The translations under genes were made by a program, and so were the position numbers. Below the pieces are notes generated by a model that was given only the letters and a program-made list of their open reading frames with translations, was not told the DNA's origin and did no database searches. A DNA stretch of 64,000 bases from positions 310,001 through 374,000 of the forward strand of contig NZ_CP075175.1 in the NCBI RefSeq assembly GCF_021223605.1, written 5' to 3'. This DNA comes from Paenibacillus sp. 481. Lineage in GTDB: Bacteria; Bacillota; Bacilli; Paenibacillales; Paenibacillaceae. Of this stretch, positions 6,523 through 15,889 are shown in pieces (position 1 is the first letter of the stretch; each line of letters opens with the position of its first letter).

Positions 6523-8949
6523 CTAGACTTTCAAAATATTTTTTTCCAAATCAGATGGAGGCAATGGTTTACTAAAGTAATATCCTTGTATATCGTCGCA
6601 CCCGTACGCCGACAAGCAAGCTAATTGCTCCCGTGTTTCAACACCTTCAGCAATGACGTTTATTTTCAGATGATGTGCCATGGAAATGATCGTCGCTACA
6701 ATCGCTTTGTCATTTTCGTTGTTCGTAATGTCTTTGATGAAGGACTGATCAATTTTCAGCTTACGAATCGGAAACTGTTTCAAATAACTAAGTGAACTGT
6801 AGCCTGTCCCGAAATCGTCCATACTAATCTTGACACCAATGTCCGTTAATTCATGTAAAATTTCAGTCGAACGCACCGCATCCATCATCATACTTTCCGT
6901 AATTTCCAATTCTAAATATTGCGGTTCAAGACCCGTTTCGGCTAATACTTCTTTAATAATGGTCACTAAGTTGCCCTGATGAAACTGTTGGGTGGATAAG
7001 TTAACCGAAATTGGAATACGTAACCCTACTTCATGCCAAGCCTGCATTTGAGTACATGCTTCGCGTAGCACCCAAGTACCGATCTCGCCTATTAAACCCG
7101 ATTCTTCAGCAATCGGAATAAATAGAGCTGGTGAAATCGCTCCTTTTGTAGCATGATTCCAACGAATGAGCGCCTCGATTCCGATCAACGTATTATCTTT
7201 GATTTTAATTTGCGGTTGATAGAACACGGACAGCTCACCACGTTCAATCGCTCGTCTTAAATCGGACTCTAACTCGATCCGCTCCAGCAAATGATCGTCT
7301 AATTGCTCGGTATACGCTTGATAGCCGTTTTTCCCTTTTTTCTTCACTTCGTACATCGCCGTATCGGCATTTTTCAATAGCATGACCGTATCGTCGCCAT
7401 GCTCAGGATATTGGGCAATGCCGATGCTAGCCGATACGTAAAAATCGTTATCTTTCAACCGATAAGGAAGCTGAATCTCCGCGATCAGCTGTTCGGCCAA
7501 CATAGCCGTTGGTTGGCTATCTTCGCTGACATGATGAATAACGGTAAACTCATCTCCCCCCATGCGGGCCACAGTTGCTCGGAACCCAGAGGTAATACGC
7601 TGTAGCCGTTCACTGACCATTTTCAAAAAGGTATCCCCATAAGCATGACCAAGTGAATCATTAATCATTTTAAAGCGGTCAATATCGAGTACCAAGATCG
7701 CAAAATTCGTATTTGCGATTTGAGATTGTTCAATGGATGACGTTATCATTTGGTTCAAATAACGACGGTTAGGCAAGCCCGTCAATTCATCATGAAAAGC
7801 TAAATGCTGAACGCGCTCTTTCGCCTGTTTCTCTTCGGTAATATCTTTTGCAATGACATAATTGCCTACGACTTCACCTCTAATCACAACAGGAACGTTG
7901 ATTACGCTAAGCTCGACCTGATGCCCATCTTGGTGCATAATCGCAGTCTCGTATATTTGTCGTAGGCCGTGCAGCGATTTTTGAAACAGCTGTCTCGTTT
8001 TGTCTCGTTCCTCATCCACGATGATGGTCAAGATAGAAGAAATATGTTTGTTCTCATATTGCGTCCGTAACAGTCCACTTATTTGTGCCGCAGCTGGATT
8101 AATCATTAAAATACGACCTTTAATGTCAACCGAAATAATTCCGTCTGTATTGTTCTCATATAATGATTTGTACCACTTTTCATGATCCTTAAGCTCGGAA
8201 TCTTTCCGTGAAAGTCGCTTATCTACGATTACGCCCAACATGGCGAATACGAACGTCAATATGCTTCCGCCTGTTATAATATAGGACATCAAATCAGGAT
8301 CAAGCTCTATACCAGACGACAGCATATGAACACCACCCTCGTGAAATCGTGCTGCTTCCATCCCTGTGTAATGCATGCCAATAATGGCTGCGCCCATAAT
8401 TAATCCGCTGCCCAGCTTTTGCAGCACAATTCCTCGCGACTGATCTTGCCGAAAATAAAAAGCTAGCCATAACGCGACGATTGAGGCGAAAATCGCAATA
8501 ACGATCGAAATGAAAAATATAAACGGATCGTACGTGATTTGGATGAGCATCGCTTCCATCCCGATATAATGCATGGCACTGATACCCGTTGCCATTAACA
8601 TGCCGCCTGTTAGGAGGCGCTTCACTCCCAGCTCATCGCGGCCAACCACATATAACGCGATAAATGCCGCTAAAATCGCGACGACAACCGATATGAGCAC
8701 GAGCACCATATCGTAAAGTATCGGAAATGGTAAGGAGAACGCAAGCATGCCGACAAAATGCATCGACCAAATGCCCACGCCCATCGCACTCGCACCACAA
8801 ATGAGCCACTTTACGCGAGTCATTCCGTTTGCTGCTCGCACTCTTCCTGCCAAATCAAGCGCTGAATAAGAGGCTAGCACAGCAATGATATAAGATAAAA
8901 TAACTAGAAATTGATTGTATGTACCGTGCATTCCGTGATCGTGTTCCAT
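6523..8949 (-). CDS. MHYT - PAS - GGDEF - EAL cyclic-di-GMP enzyme
   Basis: 808 residues. Residues about 1-255 form a seven-helix MHYT sensor with three copies of the motif (SMHFVGM, AMHYIGM, GMHYTGM), thought to bind copper and sense a gas. A PAS domain follows (about 270-375), then GGDEF (about 385-550) with an intact RMGGDEF, and EAL (about 560-808) with EALIRW, DDFGTGYSS and AEGVET. The inhibitory RxxD site before GGDEF is absent (the sequence reads RATVARM). Both synthetic and hydrolytic motifs look intact. It lies 17 nt behind the chemoreceptor gene, so they are probably co-transcribed. The start follows GAAAGAGGAGCAATAC. Confidence 0.95.
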   Translation of the reverse strand: MEHDHGMHGTYNQFLVILSYIIAVLASYSALDLAGRVRAANGMTRVKWLICGASAMGVGIWSMHFVGMLAFSLPFPILYDMVLVLISVVVAILAAFIALYVVGRDELGVKRLLTGGMLMATGISAMHYIGMEAMLIQITYDPFIFFISIVIAIFASIVALWLAFYFRQDQSRGIVLQKLGSGLIMGAAIIGMHYTGMEAARFHEGGVHMLSSGIELDPDLMSYIITGGSILTFVFAMLGVIVDKRLSRKDSELKDHEKWYKSLYENNTDGIISVDIKGRILMINPAAAQISGLLRTQYENKHISSILTIIVDEERDKTRQLFQKSLHGLRQIYETAIMHQDGHQVELSVINVPVVIRGEVVGNYVIAKDITEEKQAKERVQHLAFHDELTGLPNRRYLNQMITSSIEQSQIANTNFAILVLDIDRFKMINDSLGHAYGDTFLKMVSERLQRITSGFRATVARMGGDEFTVIHHVSEDSQPTAMLAEQLIAEIQLPYRLKDNDFYVSASIGIAQYPEHGDDTVMLLKNADTAMYEVKKKGKNGYQAYTEQLDDHLLERIELESDLRRAIERGELSVFYQPQIKIKDNTLIGIEALIRWNHATKGAISPALFIPIAEESGLIGEIGTWVLREACTQMQAWHEVGLRIPISVNLSTQQFHQGNLVTIIKEVLAETGLEPQYLELEITESMMMDAVRSTEILHELTDIGVKISMDDFGTGYSSLSYLKQFPIRKLKIDQSFIKDITNNENDKAIVATIISMAHHLKINVIAEGVETREQLACLSAYGCDDIQGYYFSKPLPPSDLEKNILKV

Positions 8950-8966
8950 GTATTGCTCCTCTTTCG

Positions 8967-10523
8967 CTACACTTTAGCTGCACTGCTAGCGATAAATTTT
9001 GCTTGAAGCGTAGCCGTCAATTCCGTTAGCCGCGAGATCGCATCGTTCACTTCTGACGCGGCGCCCATTTGTTGAACGTTCATCGCCATTAACTGTTCAA
9101 CAGACGCGACACTTTCCTCTACAATAACAGATATGTTCGTCATGTCTTTGAATACGAAGCTAGATTTAGAACGAATAAGTTGCAGCAACTCATCCAACTG
9201 GACAATAATGTGCACGGTGATATCCATCGTCTCATGAATACGCGATAAATGATGCACGACGGATTCACTTTGCTGCAAAGATTCATCAACCGCGCTGCGT
9301 CCCGTTACAATTTGTGCAGTCGATGTTTCACTTTCGCTTCGTATTTTCGTTAGAATTTGTCTGATTCGATCCGTAGCTTGGTCACTTCGCTCAGCTAGTT
9401 TACGAATTTCTTGCGCGACGACGCCAAATCCTCTACCATGTTCGCCCGCTCTCGCAGCTTCTATAGAAGCATTTAGGGCCAGCAAATTGGTCTGACTGGA
9501 TACTTCCTCAATCGTTGTCATAATTTCTTCAACTTGCTGCGATGATTCGTTTAATTCAAGTACAGTATCTTCCGCAATATGTATCGAATGGGTCACTTCA
9601 TTCATGCGCTCAATAAGCAAGCTCATACTGTGCATACCATCAGCAACTACATCTTGTGAATGATCAGCTTTCTGTTTAAGTTCAGCAGATTGTACAGCTG
9701 TCTCTCGTATTAAATCACCCATCTTATGCATGATGGATTCCATGTTTTTAATAGAAGCATCCTGTGTCTCTAACCCATTAGACACTACCTTATAGGCGTT
9801 CATCACGTTTTCATTGATTTGAATTTGATGATCAGATTTGGTAGAAACAACACTCGTAGATTGATGAATCGTTTCCGATAACTCGTTTAGAGATTCGAGC
9901 AAAGACACCAGTTGCTCGTGTTTTTCGTTTTTCTCCGATTCCAAAATCTGTTCTATTCTTCTTTTTGAAATAAGCTGTAGGCTCGTTGCAGTAGATGTCA
10001 AAATGAGAAACAATGCGTGTATCGTAAGCATAACAAAAGAATAAGAGGATACGCCGAATACTAGCTCTGGCCAGAAGAAAAAGCCTGCTAAATGTTGAAT
10101 CGCAAATAAGGTGGTCATCATAGCCATTAAAGAGATACGTTCATAGTAAGCGGCAATCGCCAACACCATAAAGATAGAGAAATGAAACTCTACTCCGCCA
10201 CCTCCACCACTAATCATCGAAATGCTACCGAATGTGAGCGTTAAAATATTGAGCAATGGAATATGGCTATGGTCTGGCTTGCTTCGATACCGCCAAAAAG
10301 TAGCGAGCAACAATAGGATTGGAATAGCTAGCAGAAGCATCTTGGGCACAAAAGGATCTACGTAATGTTCATGTCTAGTACCATGCAACATGATTGAATC
10401 AGAGAGCAAATCCGTTTGGTAATACAATAAATATATAAGACAACTTAGCAGTGTCGTTCCTAAAGAAAGAAGCAGCATTAATTTATTTTTGCGGGCAATC
10501 AAAATAAATGCACAACCTTTCAT
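8967..10523 (-). CDS. Methyl-accepting chemotaxis protein with polytopic membrane N-terminus
   Basis: 518 residues. Five to six membrane segments occupy residues about 12-190 with almost no extracellular sensing domain. A cytoplasmic coiled-coil follows, with the signature hairpin [20 protein letters not shown], then [20 protein letters not shown]. The receptor would pass signals to CheA/CheW; the membrane module probably senses a membrane-linked cue. There is no HAMP domain that I can recognise. It is the first gene of a pair with the MHYT-GGDEF-EAL gene. The N-terminus is uncertain because AAAGG lies only two bases before ATG 10523. Confidence 0.9.
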   Translation of the reverse strand: MKGCAFILIARKNKLMLLLSLGTTLLSCLIYLLYYQTDLLSDSIMLHGTRHEHYVDPFVPKMLLLAIPILLLLATFWRYRSKPDHSHIPLLNILTLTFGSISMISGGGGGVEFHFSIFMVLAIAAYYERISLMAMMTTLFAIQHLAGFFFWPELVFGVSSYSFVMLTIHALFLILTSTATSLQLISKRRIEQILESEKNEKHEQLVSLLESLNELSETIHQSTSVVSTKSDHQIQINENVMNAYKVVSNGLETQDASIKNMESIMHKMGDLIRETAVQSAELKQKADHSQDVVADGMHSMSLLIERMNEVTHSIHIAEDTVLELNESSQQVEEIMTTIEEVSSQTNLLALNASIEAARAGEHGRGFGVVAQEIRKLAERSDQATDRIRQILTKIRSESETSTAQIVTGRSAVDESLQQSESVVHHLSRIHETMDITVHIIVQLDELLQLIRSKSSFVFKDMTNISVIVEESVASVEQLMAMNVQQMGAASEVNDAISRLTELTATLQAKFIASSAAKV

Positions 10524-10815
10524 TACCTTTAATGTAATTTATCCTAATATAACCATATATGATTGTGATTAATAGTTCTTAACACCTAGTTTATTATAGT
10601 ATTATCTGAATTAATGTCAAACTGCGCAAATGAACATATAGTGCTTTTTTCCCACCAATTCCCCTTGCTTAGCATCCACTACGATAGATCTCTAACGAAT
10701 GCCTTCGTTTTCTGTTATTACATCCTATTTTCAGTAGTCATTTCATATAATTTATGCACCAACTTGATAGATTCCAAATATAGTATCTCAGAAATAAACA
10801 AGATGGTGAAACAAA

Positions 10816-10998
10816 ATGATGAATGGAATGATGTTTCAGATTGCTGCGTTTCTCGGCATTGATTTATCCGCTGCATTAGCTATCGTGAGACAAATCTTAG
10901 AAAGTGGACTTATTCCACCTGAATTGGCACCGCTTCAACCTGTTTTGCAATTACTCATCCTCGTACTCGGATTGTTAGATCAAGCTGCCGCACTGTAA
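10816..10998 (+). CDS. Small hydrophobic protein of unknown function
   Basis: 60 residues, opening with MMNGMM and continuing with two hydrophobic stretches separated by a Pro-rich turn (GLIPPELAPLQPVLQ), ending DQAAAL. A moderate ribosome site (GGTGAAACAAA) precedes ATG 10816. It is not recognised. It sits on the plus strand about 100 nt before the SpoIIM-family gene and may share its transcript, although a hairpin (11026-11056) lies between them. It could be a small membrane peptide. I see nothing firm in the 290 nt between the chemoreceptor gene and this ORF. Confidence 0.45.
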   Translation: MMNGMMFQIAAFLGIDLSAALAIVRQILESGLIPPELAPLQPVLQLLILVLGLLDQAAAL

Positions 10999-11025
10999 GC
11001 TGATTCATTCTTGTTTGTATCATCT

Positions 11026-11056
11026 ACAGCATGCCCCTGATGAAGGTGCATGCTGT
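11026..11056. terminator. Hairpin between small ORF and spoIIM-like gene
   Basis: ACAGCATGC (11026-11034) and GCATGCTGT (11048-11056) form a perfect 9-bp stem with a 13-nt loop. No T-run follows, so it may be an attenuator or an mRNA processing element rather than a full terminator. Confidence 0.45.
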
Positions 11057-11103
11057 AACCCATGCTTGCAGTCGTTCATTATATATCATTGGAGGTTATT
11101 CAT

Positions 11104-11751
11104 TTGGTCAATTGGTGGAGGAGCTTTGGTCTTGAGCAAAAAAATTGGATCGTATTTTCACTATCCATCTTTATTGGGGGAGCATTGTTAGGCTACTTGT
11201 TCGGCAATCATGCGGAGGTGCCTTCAAAGTCTCTGGAGCAACCTTTTCAATATGGAGTGTATGAGATAGCTCTTAATAACATTAAAGCGGGGGCTGTTAT
11301 CGCATTAAGTGGAGTTCTCCTTATTTTTCCCCCTTTATTATTATTAGCTAACGGTTTTATGCTCGGTTTCATTATGCAACTTAGTTTAGCTAACTATACG
11401 ACAGAAACTATACTTATCGGATTAATTCCACACGGCATGTTCGAAATACCCGCACTCGTATTAGCCGCTACAGTAGGCTTAACGCCAGTAAGCTGGCTAT
11501 TTCGTTATGTACGTACACGTCACCCTATCAACTGGCGACACGAGGGGAAAAAAATCGGATCGATCGCTGTGCTCATTACGCTTTTATTTACAGTAGCCAG
11601 CTTGATGGAAGTGTACGTCTCACCTGCACTGTTGGAATGGTCTCATTCCATCACAAGTCAACCGCCTGCCTCGATTCCATTCGTTCCAGCCGTTCCTACT
11701 GAACTGCCGACCACCATTGGTGGACAACAATCAATTATTCGATCTCACTAA
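11104..11751 (+). CDS. Stage II sporulation protein M family membrane protein (SpoIIM/DUF95)
   Basis: 215 residues from TTG 11104, which has GGAGG eight bases upstream; an in-frame ATG at 11062 has no ribosome site. Five hydrophobic segments are visible, with the SpoIIM hallmark: an N..KAG segment entering a membrane helix (LNNIKAGAVIALSGVL) and PHGMFEIPALVLAATVG in the middle. In the D-M-P engulfment complex SpoIIM anchors SpoIID and SpoIIP to the septal membrane. Without spoIID or spoIIP here it could equally be a SpoIIM-family paralogue. It is followed by a bidirectional terminator. Confidence 0.85.
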   Translation: MVNWWRSFGLEQKNWIVFSLSIFIGGALLGYLFGNHAEVPSKSLEQPFQYGVYEIALNNIKAGAVIALSGVLLIFPPLLLLANGFMLGFIMQLSLANYTTETILIGLIPHGMFEIPALVLAATVGLTPVSWLFRYVRTRHPINWRHEGKKIGSIAVLITLLFTVASLMEVYVSPALLEWSHSITSQPPASIPFVPAVPTELPTTIGGQQSIIRSH

Positions 11752-11759
11752 TAAAAAAA

Positions 11760-11786
11760 CTGGAGCTGCTAAGAACGCAGCTCCAG
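11760..11786. terminator. Bidirectional terminator between spoIIM-like gene and glnP
   Basis: CTGGAGCTGC (11760-11769) and GCAGCTCCAG (11777-11786) form a perfect 10-bp stem. The minus strand continues into TTTTTTTAT, an ideal terminator for the amino-acid ABC operon; the glnP stop lies at the stem edge. Confidence 0.88.
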
Positions 11787-12416
11787 TCTTCTTGCGAAGC
11801 GTGATAACGAGTAATTGATAATAAAATAAAGAAAGGCAGCGAACAAATAAGTAGGGAACATAAATTTACTGTTATGTCCGTTCACAATTTGCGCGCTATG
11901 CATTAGCTCTGGCAAGCCAATAATAATGGTCAGTGATGTATCCTTTAACAAGGATATAAATTGGCTGACCATCGGCGGCAGCATCCGGCGCAGCGCTTGC
12001 GGCATCGTGATGTAGCGCAGCGTTTGCATGTAAGACAGGCCGCTGGATCGAGCCGCCTCGATTTGACCTTTGTCGATCGAGAGCAAGCCAGCGCGAATAA
12101 TTTCAGACACCATGGCCGCTTCGAAAATAGTCAGCGCGACAATAGCCGAAGTAAATATGCCCATCTTAATACCGATTTGCGGTAACGCGAAAAAGACAAA
12201 AAAGATAATTAGTAGCAAAGGCAAGTTCCGAATCGTCTCGACAATCATAGCAACGATCTGTGATACGACTGGGATACGTGCATAGCGGAGAACTGCGAGC
12301 ACGCAAGCAAGTATAAAGCTTAAGACGATGGCGATGACCGCAACCTCGATCGTGACTAGAAAGCCTTTCAGCAAATACAAAATGTTATCCGGCGAATAAG
12401 CTCCAATGAAGTCCAT
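11769..12416 (-). CDS. glnP: Polar amino-acid (glutamine-type) ABC transporter permease
   Basis: 215 residues with five membrane segments and the EAA loop that contacts the ATPase (EAARSSGLSYMQTLRYITMP). It belongs to the His/Glu/Gln permease family. It is the last gene of a four-gene operon in the order ATPase - binding protein - permease - permease, exactly that of Bacillus glnQHMP, which supports glutamine or a related polar amino acid as substrate; specificity is inferred. A 14-nt gap separates it from the upstream permease gene. Confidence 0.88.
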   Translation of the reverse strand: MDFIGAYSPDNILYLLKGFLVTIEVAVIAIVLSFILACVLAVLRYARIPVVSQIVAMIVETIRNLPLLLIIFFVFFALPQIGIKMGIFTSAIVALTIFEAAMVSEIIRAGLLSIDKGQIEAARSSGLSYMQTLRYITMPQALRRMLPPMVSQFISLLKDTSLTIIIGLPELMHSAQIVNGHNSKFMFPTYLFAAFLYFIINYSLSRFARRLELRS

Positions 12417-12430
12417 CTTCTGCCTCCCCC

Positions 12431-13084
12431 TTATCCGCTGCGGGCCATACGCCGCTCAAGCGCATTGACCGCAATGCTCATCGGTATCGTCAGCACGAGA
12501 TAGAACATTCCTACAAAAATGTAGACACTGAACGTTTGGAACGTATCCGAGTTAATCAAGTCCCCAAAATACATTAAGTCAAGACCTGCAATGACGCCAA
12601 GCACGGACGAGTTCTTAATCAAATTCAAGAACTGATTGCCCAGTGGCGGAATCACAATCTTCATCGCTTGCGGTAAAATAATATGTTGCATCGTTTGCAA
12701 ATAGCTTAGTCCTGATGAGCGAGCAGCTTCCATTTGCCCCTTCGGCACAGCTAGAATGCCTGCGCGAATCGCTTCGGCAATAAAAGCCGACGTATAAACA
12801 GTCAAGCCGATCGTCCCCGACACAAACCCATTCCAATTAATCCCCAAAATGGGCAAACCATTATAAAAAATAAACACAATTAAAATAAGTGGAATGTTGC
12901 GTACAAACTCAATATACGCTGAGCCAACAAAATTGAGTAGACGTGATGGTGCAATGCGCAGCACGGCAAATATAACTCCGATAATGAAGCTACCAATGAG
13001 GGCGAGCACGCTTGCCGCCACCGTGTTGCGGAATCCCGACCTGTACTGATCCCAGTGCTCTATCAGCAACGTGAAATCTAGCAT
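12431..13084 (-). CDS. glnM: Polar amino-acid ABC transporter permease, second subunit
   Basis: 217 residues, homologous to its downstream neighbour, with the same EAA loop (EAARSSGLSYLQTMQHIILP) and five hydrophobic segments. The two permeases would form the heterodimeric membrane channel. It lies 19 nt behind the binding-protein gene. The start ATG follows a GGGAGGGAACAGAGA-type ribosome site. Confidence 0.88.
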   Translation of the reverse strand: MLDFTLLIEHWDQYRSGFRNTVAASVLALIGSFIIGVIFAVLRIAPSRLLNFVGSAYIEFVRNIPLILIVFIFYNGLPILGINWNGFVSGTIGLTVYTSAFIAEAIRAGILAVPKGQMEAARSSGLSYLQTMQHIILPQAMKIVIPPLGNQFLNLIKNSSVLGVIAGLDLMYFGDLINSDTFQTFSVYIFVGMFYLVLTIPMSIAVNALERRMARSG

Positions 13085-13103
13085 TCTCTGTTCCCTCCCT
13101 CAA

Positions 13104-13919
13104 TTACTTTGTCGGCTTTTCGCCCATCCATTGCTCATAGATCTTGTCGTACTCACCGCTTTGCTTCATCTCTTTCAACAGGTCATTAATGAGCTTCGCG
13201 AAGTCTTTGTCGCCATTGCGCAGAGCAATACCGTAAGGCTCATCCGTAAAGTTGCCGCCGGCCACTTCGTAGCTCGGATCTTGCTTCATCATGCCGTACA
13301 AAATGGAATTGTCTGTTGTCAGCGCCTCGCCTTTACCTGCTTTCAGCGCAGCAAACGCTTCCTGATAGTTTTCAAACTCCAACACTTCAGCTTCAGGTGC
13401 TTTTTCACGTACATTTTTAGCCGAAGTCGAACCTTTCACAGCGAGTACTTTAACCCCTTTTTTCACGTCCTCGATGGAACCAATAGGGCTACCTTTTTTC
13501 ACAAGCAACGACTGTCCCGCATTAAAGTAAACGTCTGTAAAATCGACTTGCTGCTCACGCTCTTCTGTAATCGTCATCGTCGCGATAATGGCATCAATAT
13601 CACCATTTTGCAGCAACGGAATGCGTGTCTTAGATGTGACCTCTCTAAGCTCTAATTTTGTCTCGTCACCGAATACCTTCTTGGCGATTGCCTTGGCGAT
13701 ATCGACGTCAAAGCCATTTACTTCACCTGTCGCTGGATCTTTTAAGCCAAATAAGTTCGTATCGTATTTCACGCCAATGATGAGTTTGCCACGCTCTTTA
13801 GCTGCTTCCAATGCAGGCGCATCCTTCTTCTCGCCACCGCATCCAGCAAGCGATAATGCTGCCAAAATAACAACAAGACTGCAAATAAACCATTTACGTC
13901 CAAGCCCTTTATTTTTCAT
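13104..13919 (-). CDS. glnH: Amino-acid ABC transporter substrate-binding lipoprotein
   Basis: 271 residues. A lipoprotein signal ends in the lipobox LSLAGCGGE; after lipidation the protein is tethered to the outer face of the membrane. The SBP_bac_3 fold follows, with GVKYDTNLFGLKDP, the ligand-contacting Asp of VNGFDVDIAKAIAKKVFG, and ATMTITEEREQQVDFT. The ATG at 13919 (GGAGG seven bases upstream) is preferred over 13925, which nearly touches the ribosome site. Order and similarity point to glutamine/glutamate binding. Confidence 0.9.
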   Translation of the reverse strand: MKNKGLGRKWFICSLVVILAALSLAGCGGEKKDAPALEAAKERGKLIIGVKYDTNLFGLKDPATGEVNGFDVDIAKAIAKKVFGDETKLELREVTSKTRIPLLQNGDIDAIIATMTITEEREQQVDFTDVYFNAGQSLLVKKGSPIGSIEDVKKGVKVLAVKGSTSAKNVREKAPEAEVLEFENYQEAFAALKAGKGEALTTDNSILYGMMKQDPSYEVAGGNFTDEPYGIALRNGDKDFAKLINDLLKEMKQSGEYDKIYEQWMGEKPTK

Positions 13920-13939
13920 ATCCATTCCTCCTAAAATGT

Positions 13940-14668
13940 TTAATGATTTAACAGGCGGCTAAGAAATAGCCGCGCACGATCTTCTTTCGGCTCGTTAAAA
14001 AATTCGATCGGATTAGCTTCTTCTACGATTTGACCTTGATCCATAAAAATAACGCGATCGGCCACTTCACGCGCAAACCCCATCTCATGGGTCACGACGA
14101 CCATCGTCATCCCTTCTTTAGCAAGCGCTTTCATAACTTCTAGCACCTCGCCAATCATTTCAGGATCAAGCGCCGATGTTGGCTCGTCAAACAACATAAT
14201 ATCTGGCTGCATCGCAAGCCCGCGGGCAATCGCAACCCGCTGCTGTTGGCCACCTGACAATTGGGACGGAAAGGAATTCGCTTTATCTGGTATGCCTACT
14301 TTTTCCAAATAGTGCATGGCTGTACTGTTCGCTTCCTGCTGCGTTTTCCTCAACACCTTGACCGGAGCCAGCGTAATATTGTCGAGCACCTTTTTGTGCG
14401 GGTACAAATTAAAATGCTGAAACACCATGCCAATTTTTTTACGAAAGTCGTTAATGTTCAATGTTTTGTCGTACACGTCCTGACCGTTAACGGACAGCTT
14501 CCCCGACGAAATAACCTCCAGTCGATTAATACAACGCAATAATGTACTTTTTCCAGATCCAGAAGGGCCGATAATGACGACCACTTCTCCTTGCTCAATG
14601 CGAAGATTAATATCTTTCAGCACATGAAAGGACCCATAATGTTTGTTCACCTGTTCAAAAGCAATCAT
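13940..14668 (-). CDS. glnQ: Amino-acid ABC transporter ATPase
   Basis: 242 residues, full-length for the GlnQ/HisP family. Walker A is GPSGSGKST, the Q-loop lies in [12 protein letters not shown], the signature is LSGGQQQR, Walker B is [12 protein letters not shown], and the switch histidine is in [11 protein letters not shown]. The ATG at 14668 follows AGAGGGGGATGAAGCG; an upstream ATG at 14722 would add residues unlike the family. First gene of the glnQHMP-type operon. The AT-rich 94 nt upstream include TATAAT-like sequence, but the best -35 candidate is 20 bp away, so no promoter is called. Confidence 0.93.
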   Translation of the reverse strand: MIAFEQVNKHYGSFHVLKDINLRIEQGEVVVIIGPSGSGKSTLLRCINRLEVISSGKLSVNGQDVYDKTLNINDFRKKIGMVFQHFNLYPHKKVLDNITLAPVKVLRKTQQEANSTAMHYLEKVGIPDKANSFPSQLSGGQQQRVAIARGLAMQPDIMLFDEPTSALDPEMIGEVLEVMKALAKEGMTMVVVTHEMGFAREVADRVIFMDQGQIVEEANPIEFFNEPKEDRARLFLSRLLNH

Positions 14669-14762
14669 CGCTTCATCCCCCTCTCTCATCGCTAGTAAAG
14701 GATACATGGAATAATATAACATCCAATATGGGTTATTATAACAAATAATTGTGCATTTTTGT

Positions 14763-15533
14763 TCAATTTTTCGACAAAAAATCGTAGATTTGTTTGCCGA
14801 TCAATAAAGTTGTCACGCCAATGAAGAGTGGTTTCACATAAGTACTCCCTTTTTTTACAGCAACTTTCGTTCCCACTAACGCCCCGACAATCATCGCAAT
14901 ACCAAGTGGAATACCATATGCAAGATTTACGGATCCCATGAATGCAAATGTCATTAAACTGCCTAAATTGCTCCCTAAGTTCAATACTTTCGCATTCGCT
15001 GATGCGCCCACATAATGAAAACCCGACCAAAGAAACATAAAAATAAGAAATGAACCTGTGCCTGGTCCAAAAAATCCGTCATAGCATCCAAGAACAAGCG
15101 CCATTACGCCTAATAGGATGGCTTTGGAAACCGTAGGAGCTTGATAACGATTTTGTTCGCCCCAATTCCGTTTGAAAAGGGTGTAAAGCGTAACAACAAT
15201 AAGCAGAATAACGACCACTGGCTTGAGATAGTGTGGCGGCAGTAAATGGACAGCATACGTTCCGGCGATTGAGCCAATAAAGGAGAGCGGAAACAAGGCG
15301 GCTGCTAATGGTACGTGAATATTTCCTGAACGCCAAAAGGCGACCATGCTCGTTAAGGAACACAGTGTACCACCAAGCTTATTCGTCCCCAACACCATAC
15401 TGGGTGGAAGTCCCGTTAACATTAATGCAGGTACGGTGATTAGCCCGCCTCCACCGACAACAGCATCTACAAAGGCAGCAATAAAGCCTGCTACGATTAA
15501 CAAAATTAAGATTTCAATGCTCAATGCTTCCAT
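14763..15533 (-). CDS. Sulfite exporter TauE/SafE (TSUP) family permease
   Basis: 256 residues, seven to eight hydrophobic segments, with the duplicated TSUP motifs: [20 protein letters not shown] near residue 23, [13 protein letters not shown], and, in the second half, [17 protein letters not shown] and [18 protein letters not shown] proteins move sulfite, sulfoacetate or other organosulfur/organic anions. A good ribosome site (GGGGAGCTAATGAT) precedes the ATG. Monocistronic; the substrate is not predictable. Confidence 0.9.
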   Translation of the reverse strand: MEALSIEILILLIVAGFIAAFVDAVVGGGGLITVPALMLTGLPPSMVLGTNKLGGTLCSLTSMVAFWRSGNIHVPLAAALFPLSFIGSIAGTYAVHLLPPHYLKPVVVILLIVVTLYTLFKRNWGEQNRYQAPTVSKAILLGVMALVLGCYDGFFGPGTGSFLIFMFLWSGFHYVGASANAKVLNLGSNLGSLMTFAFMGSVNLAYGIPLGIAMIVGALVGTKVAVKKGSTYVKPLFIGVTTLLIGKQIYDFLSKN

Positions 15534-15639
15534 ATCATTAGCTCCCCTGTTCTCTCTATGTATTCGCGATAACCTTACTTATGACCAGCCCTATCCACTT
15601 AGGCAGACTGGAAATTTTTATATGAACTAGATTCATTGT

Positions 15640-15758
15640 TTCACACGATACCATGAATGGCACTTTCCATAAAGGTTTAATTTAAAAGAGTGAACGACTA
15701 CCCTGTACAAAATAGTTCAAGGTGGGGCTGCTTCCATATGAGTAGCAGGCATTGAGGG
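15640..15758 (+). ncRNA. Possible plus-strand leader or small RNA ending in an orphan terminator
   Basis: The 356-nt gap between the TSUP gene (-) and the Gln-rich protein gene (+) contains no ORF. It holds a strong plus-strand terminator (15759-15784) with no gene before it. The preceding about 120 nt include a G/C-rich stretch with a partial stem (GCTGCT..AGCAGGC). Either a short RNA ends here, or it is a leader whose read-through reaches the gene at 15890. I could not match it to a known riboswitch class; the 5' boundary is a guess. Confidence 0.3.
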
Positions 15759-15784
15759 AGCCGTTTCAATAGAACGGCTTTTTT
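15759..15784 (+). terminator. Intrinsic terminator with no upstream gene
   Basis: AGCCGTT (15759-15765), loop TCAATAG, AACGGCT (15773-15779), then TTTTT. It is perfect in form and oriented on the plus strand, 106 nt before ATG 15890. Confidence 0.8.
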
Positions 15785-15797
15785 GTTAATTTTACAT

Positions 15798-15820
15798 TTG
15801 ACAAAAGTAAAAAAACAGAA
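15798..15820 (+). promoter_or_regulatory. TTGACA -35-like element before the Gln-rich gene
   Basis: A perfect TTGACA (15798-15803) lies just after the orphan terminator. The -10 is ambiguous: TGTAAG at 17 nt, with TAAGAA or AATAAT further on, none ideal. If real, the gene at 15890 has its own promoter independent of the leader before the terminator. Confidence 0.35.
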
Positions 15821-15889
15821 TGTAAGAATAATTTTAACAATTGTTTCGCACAATAAAGCAGATTGGTTTACTAAAAGGAGGAACTACCT

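Noticed and set aside
14735-14766. Possible promoter TTGAAC / TATAAT before glnQ
   Set aside because: Spacing is 20 bp, too long for a confident sigma-A call.
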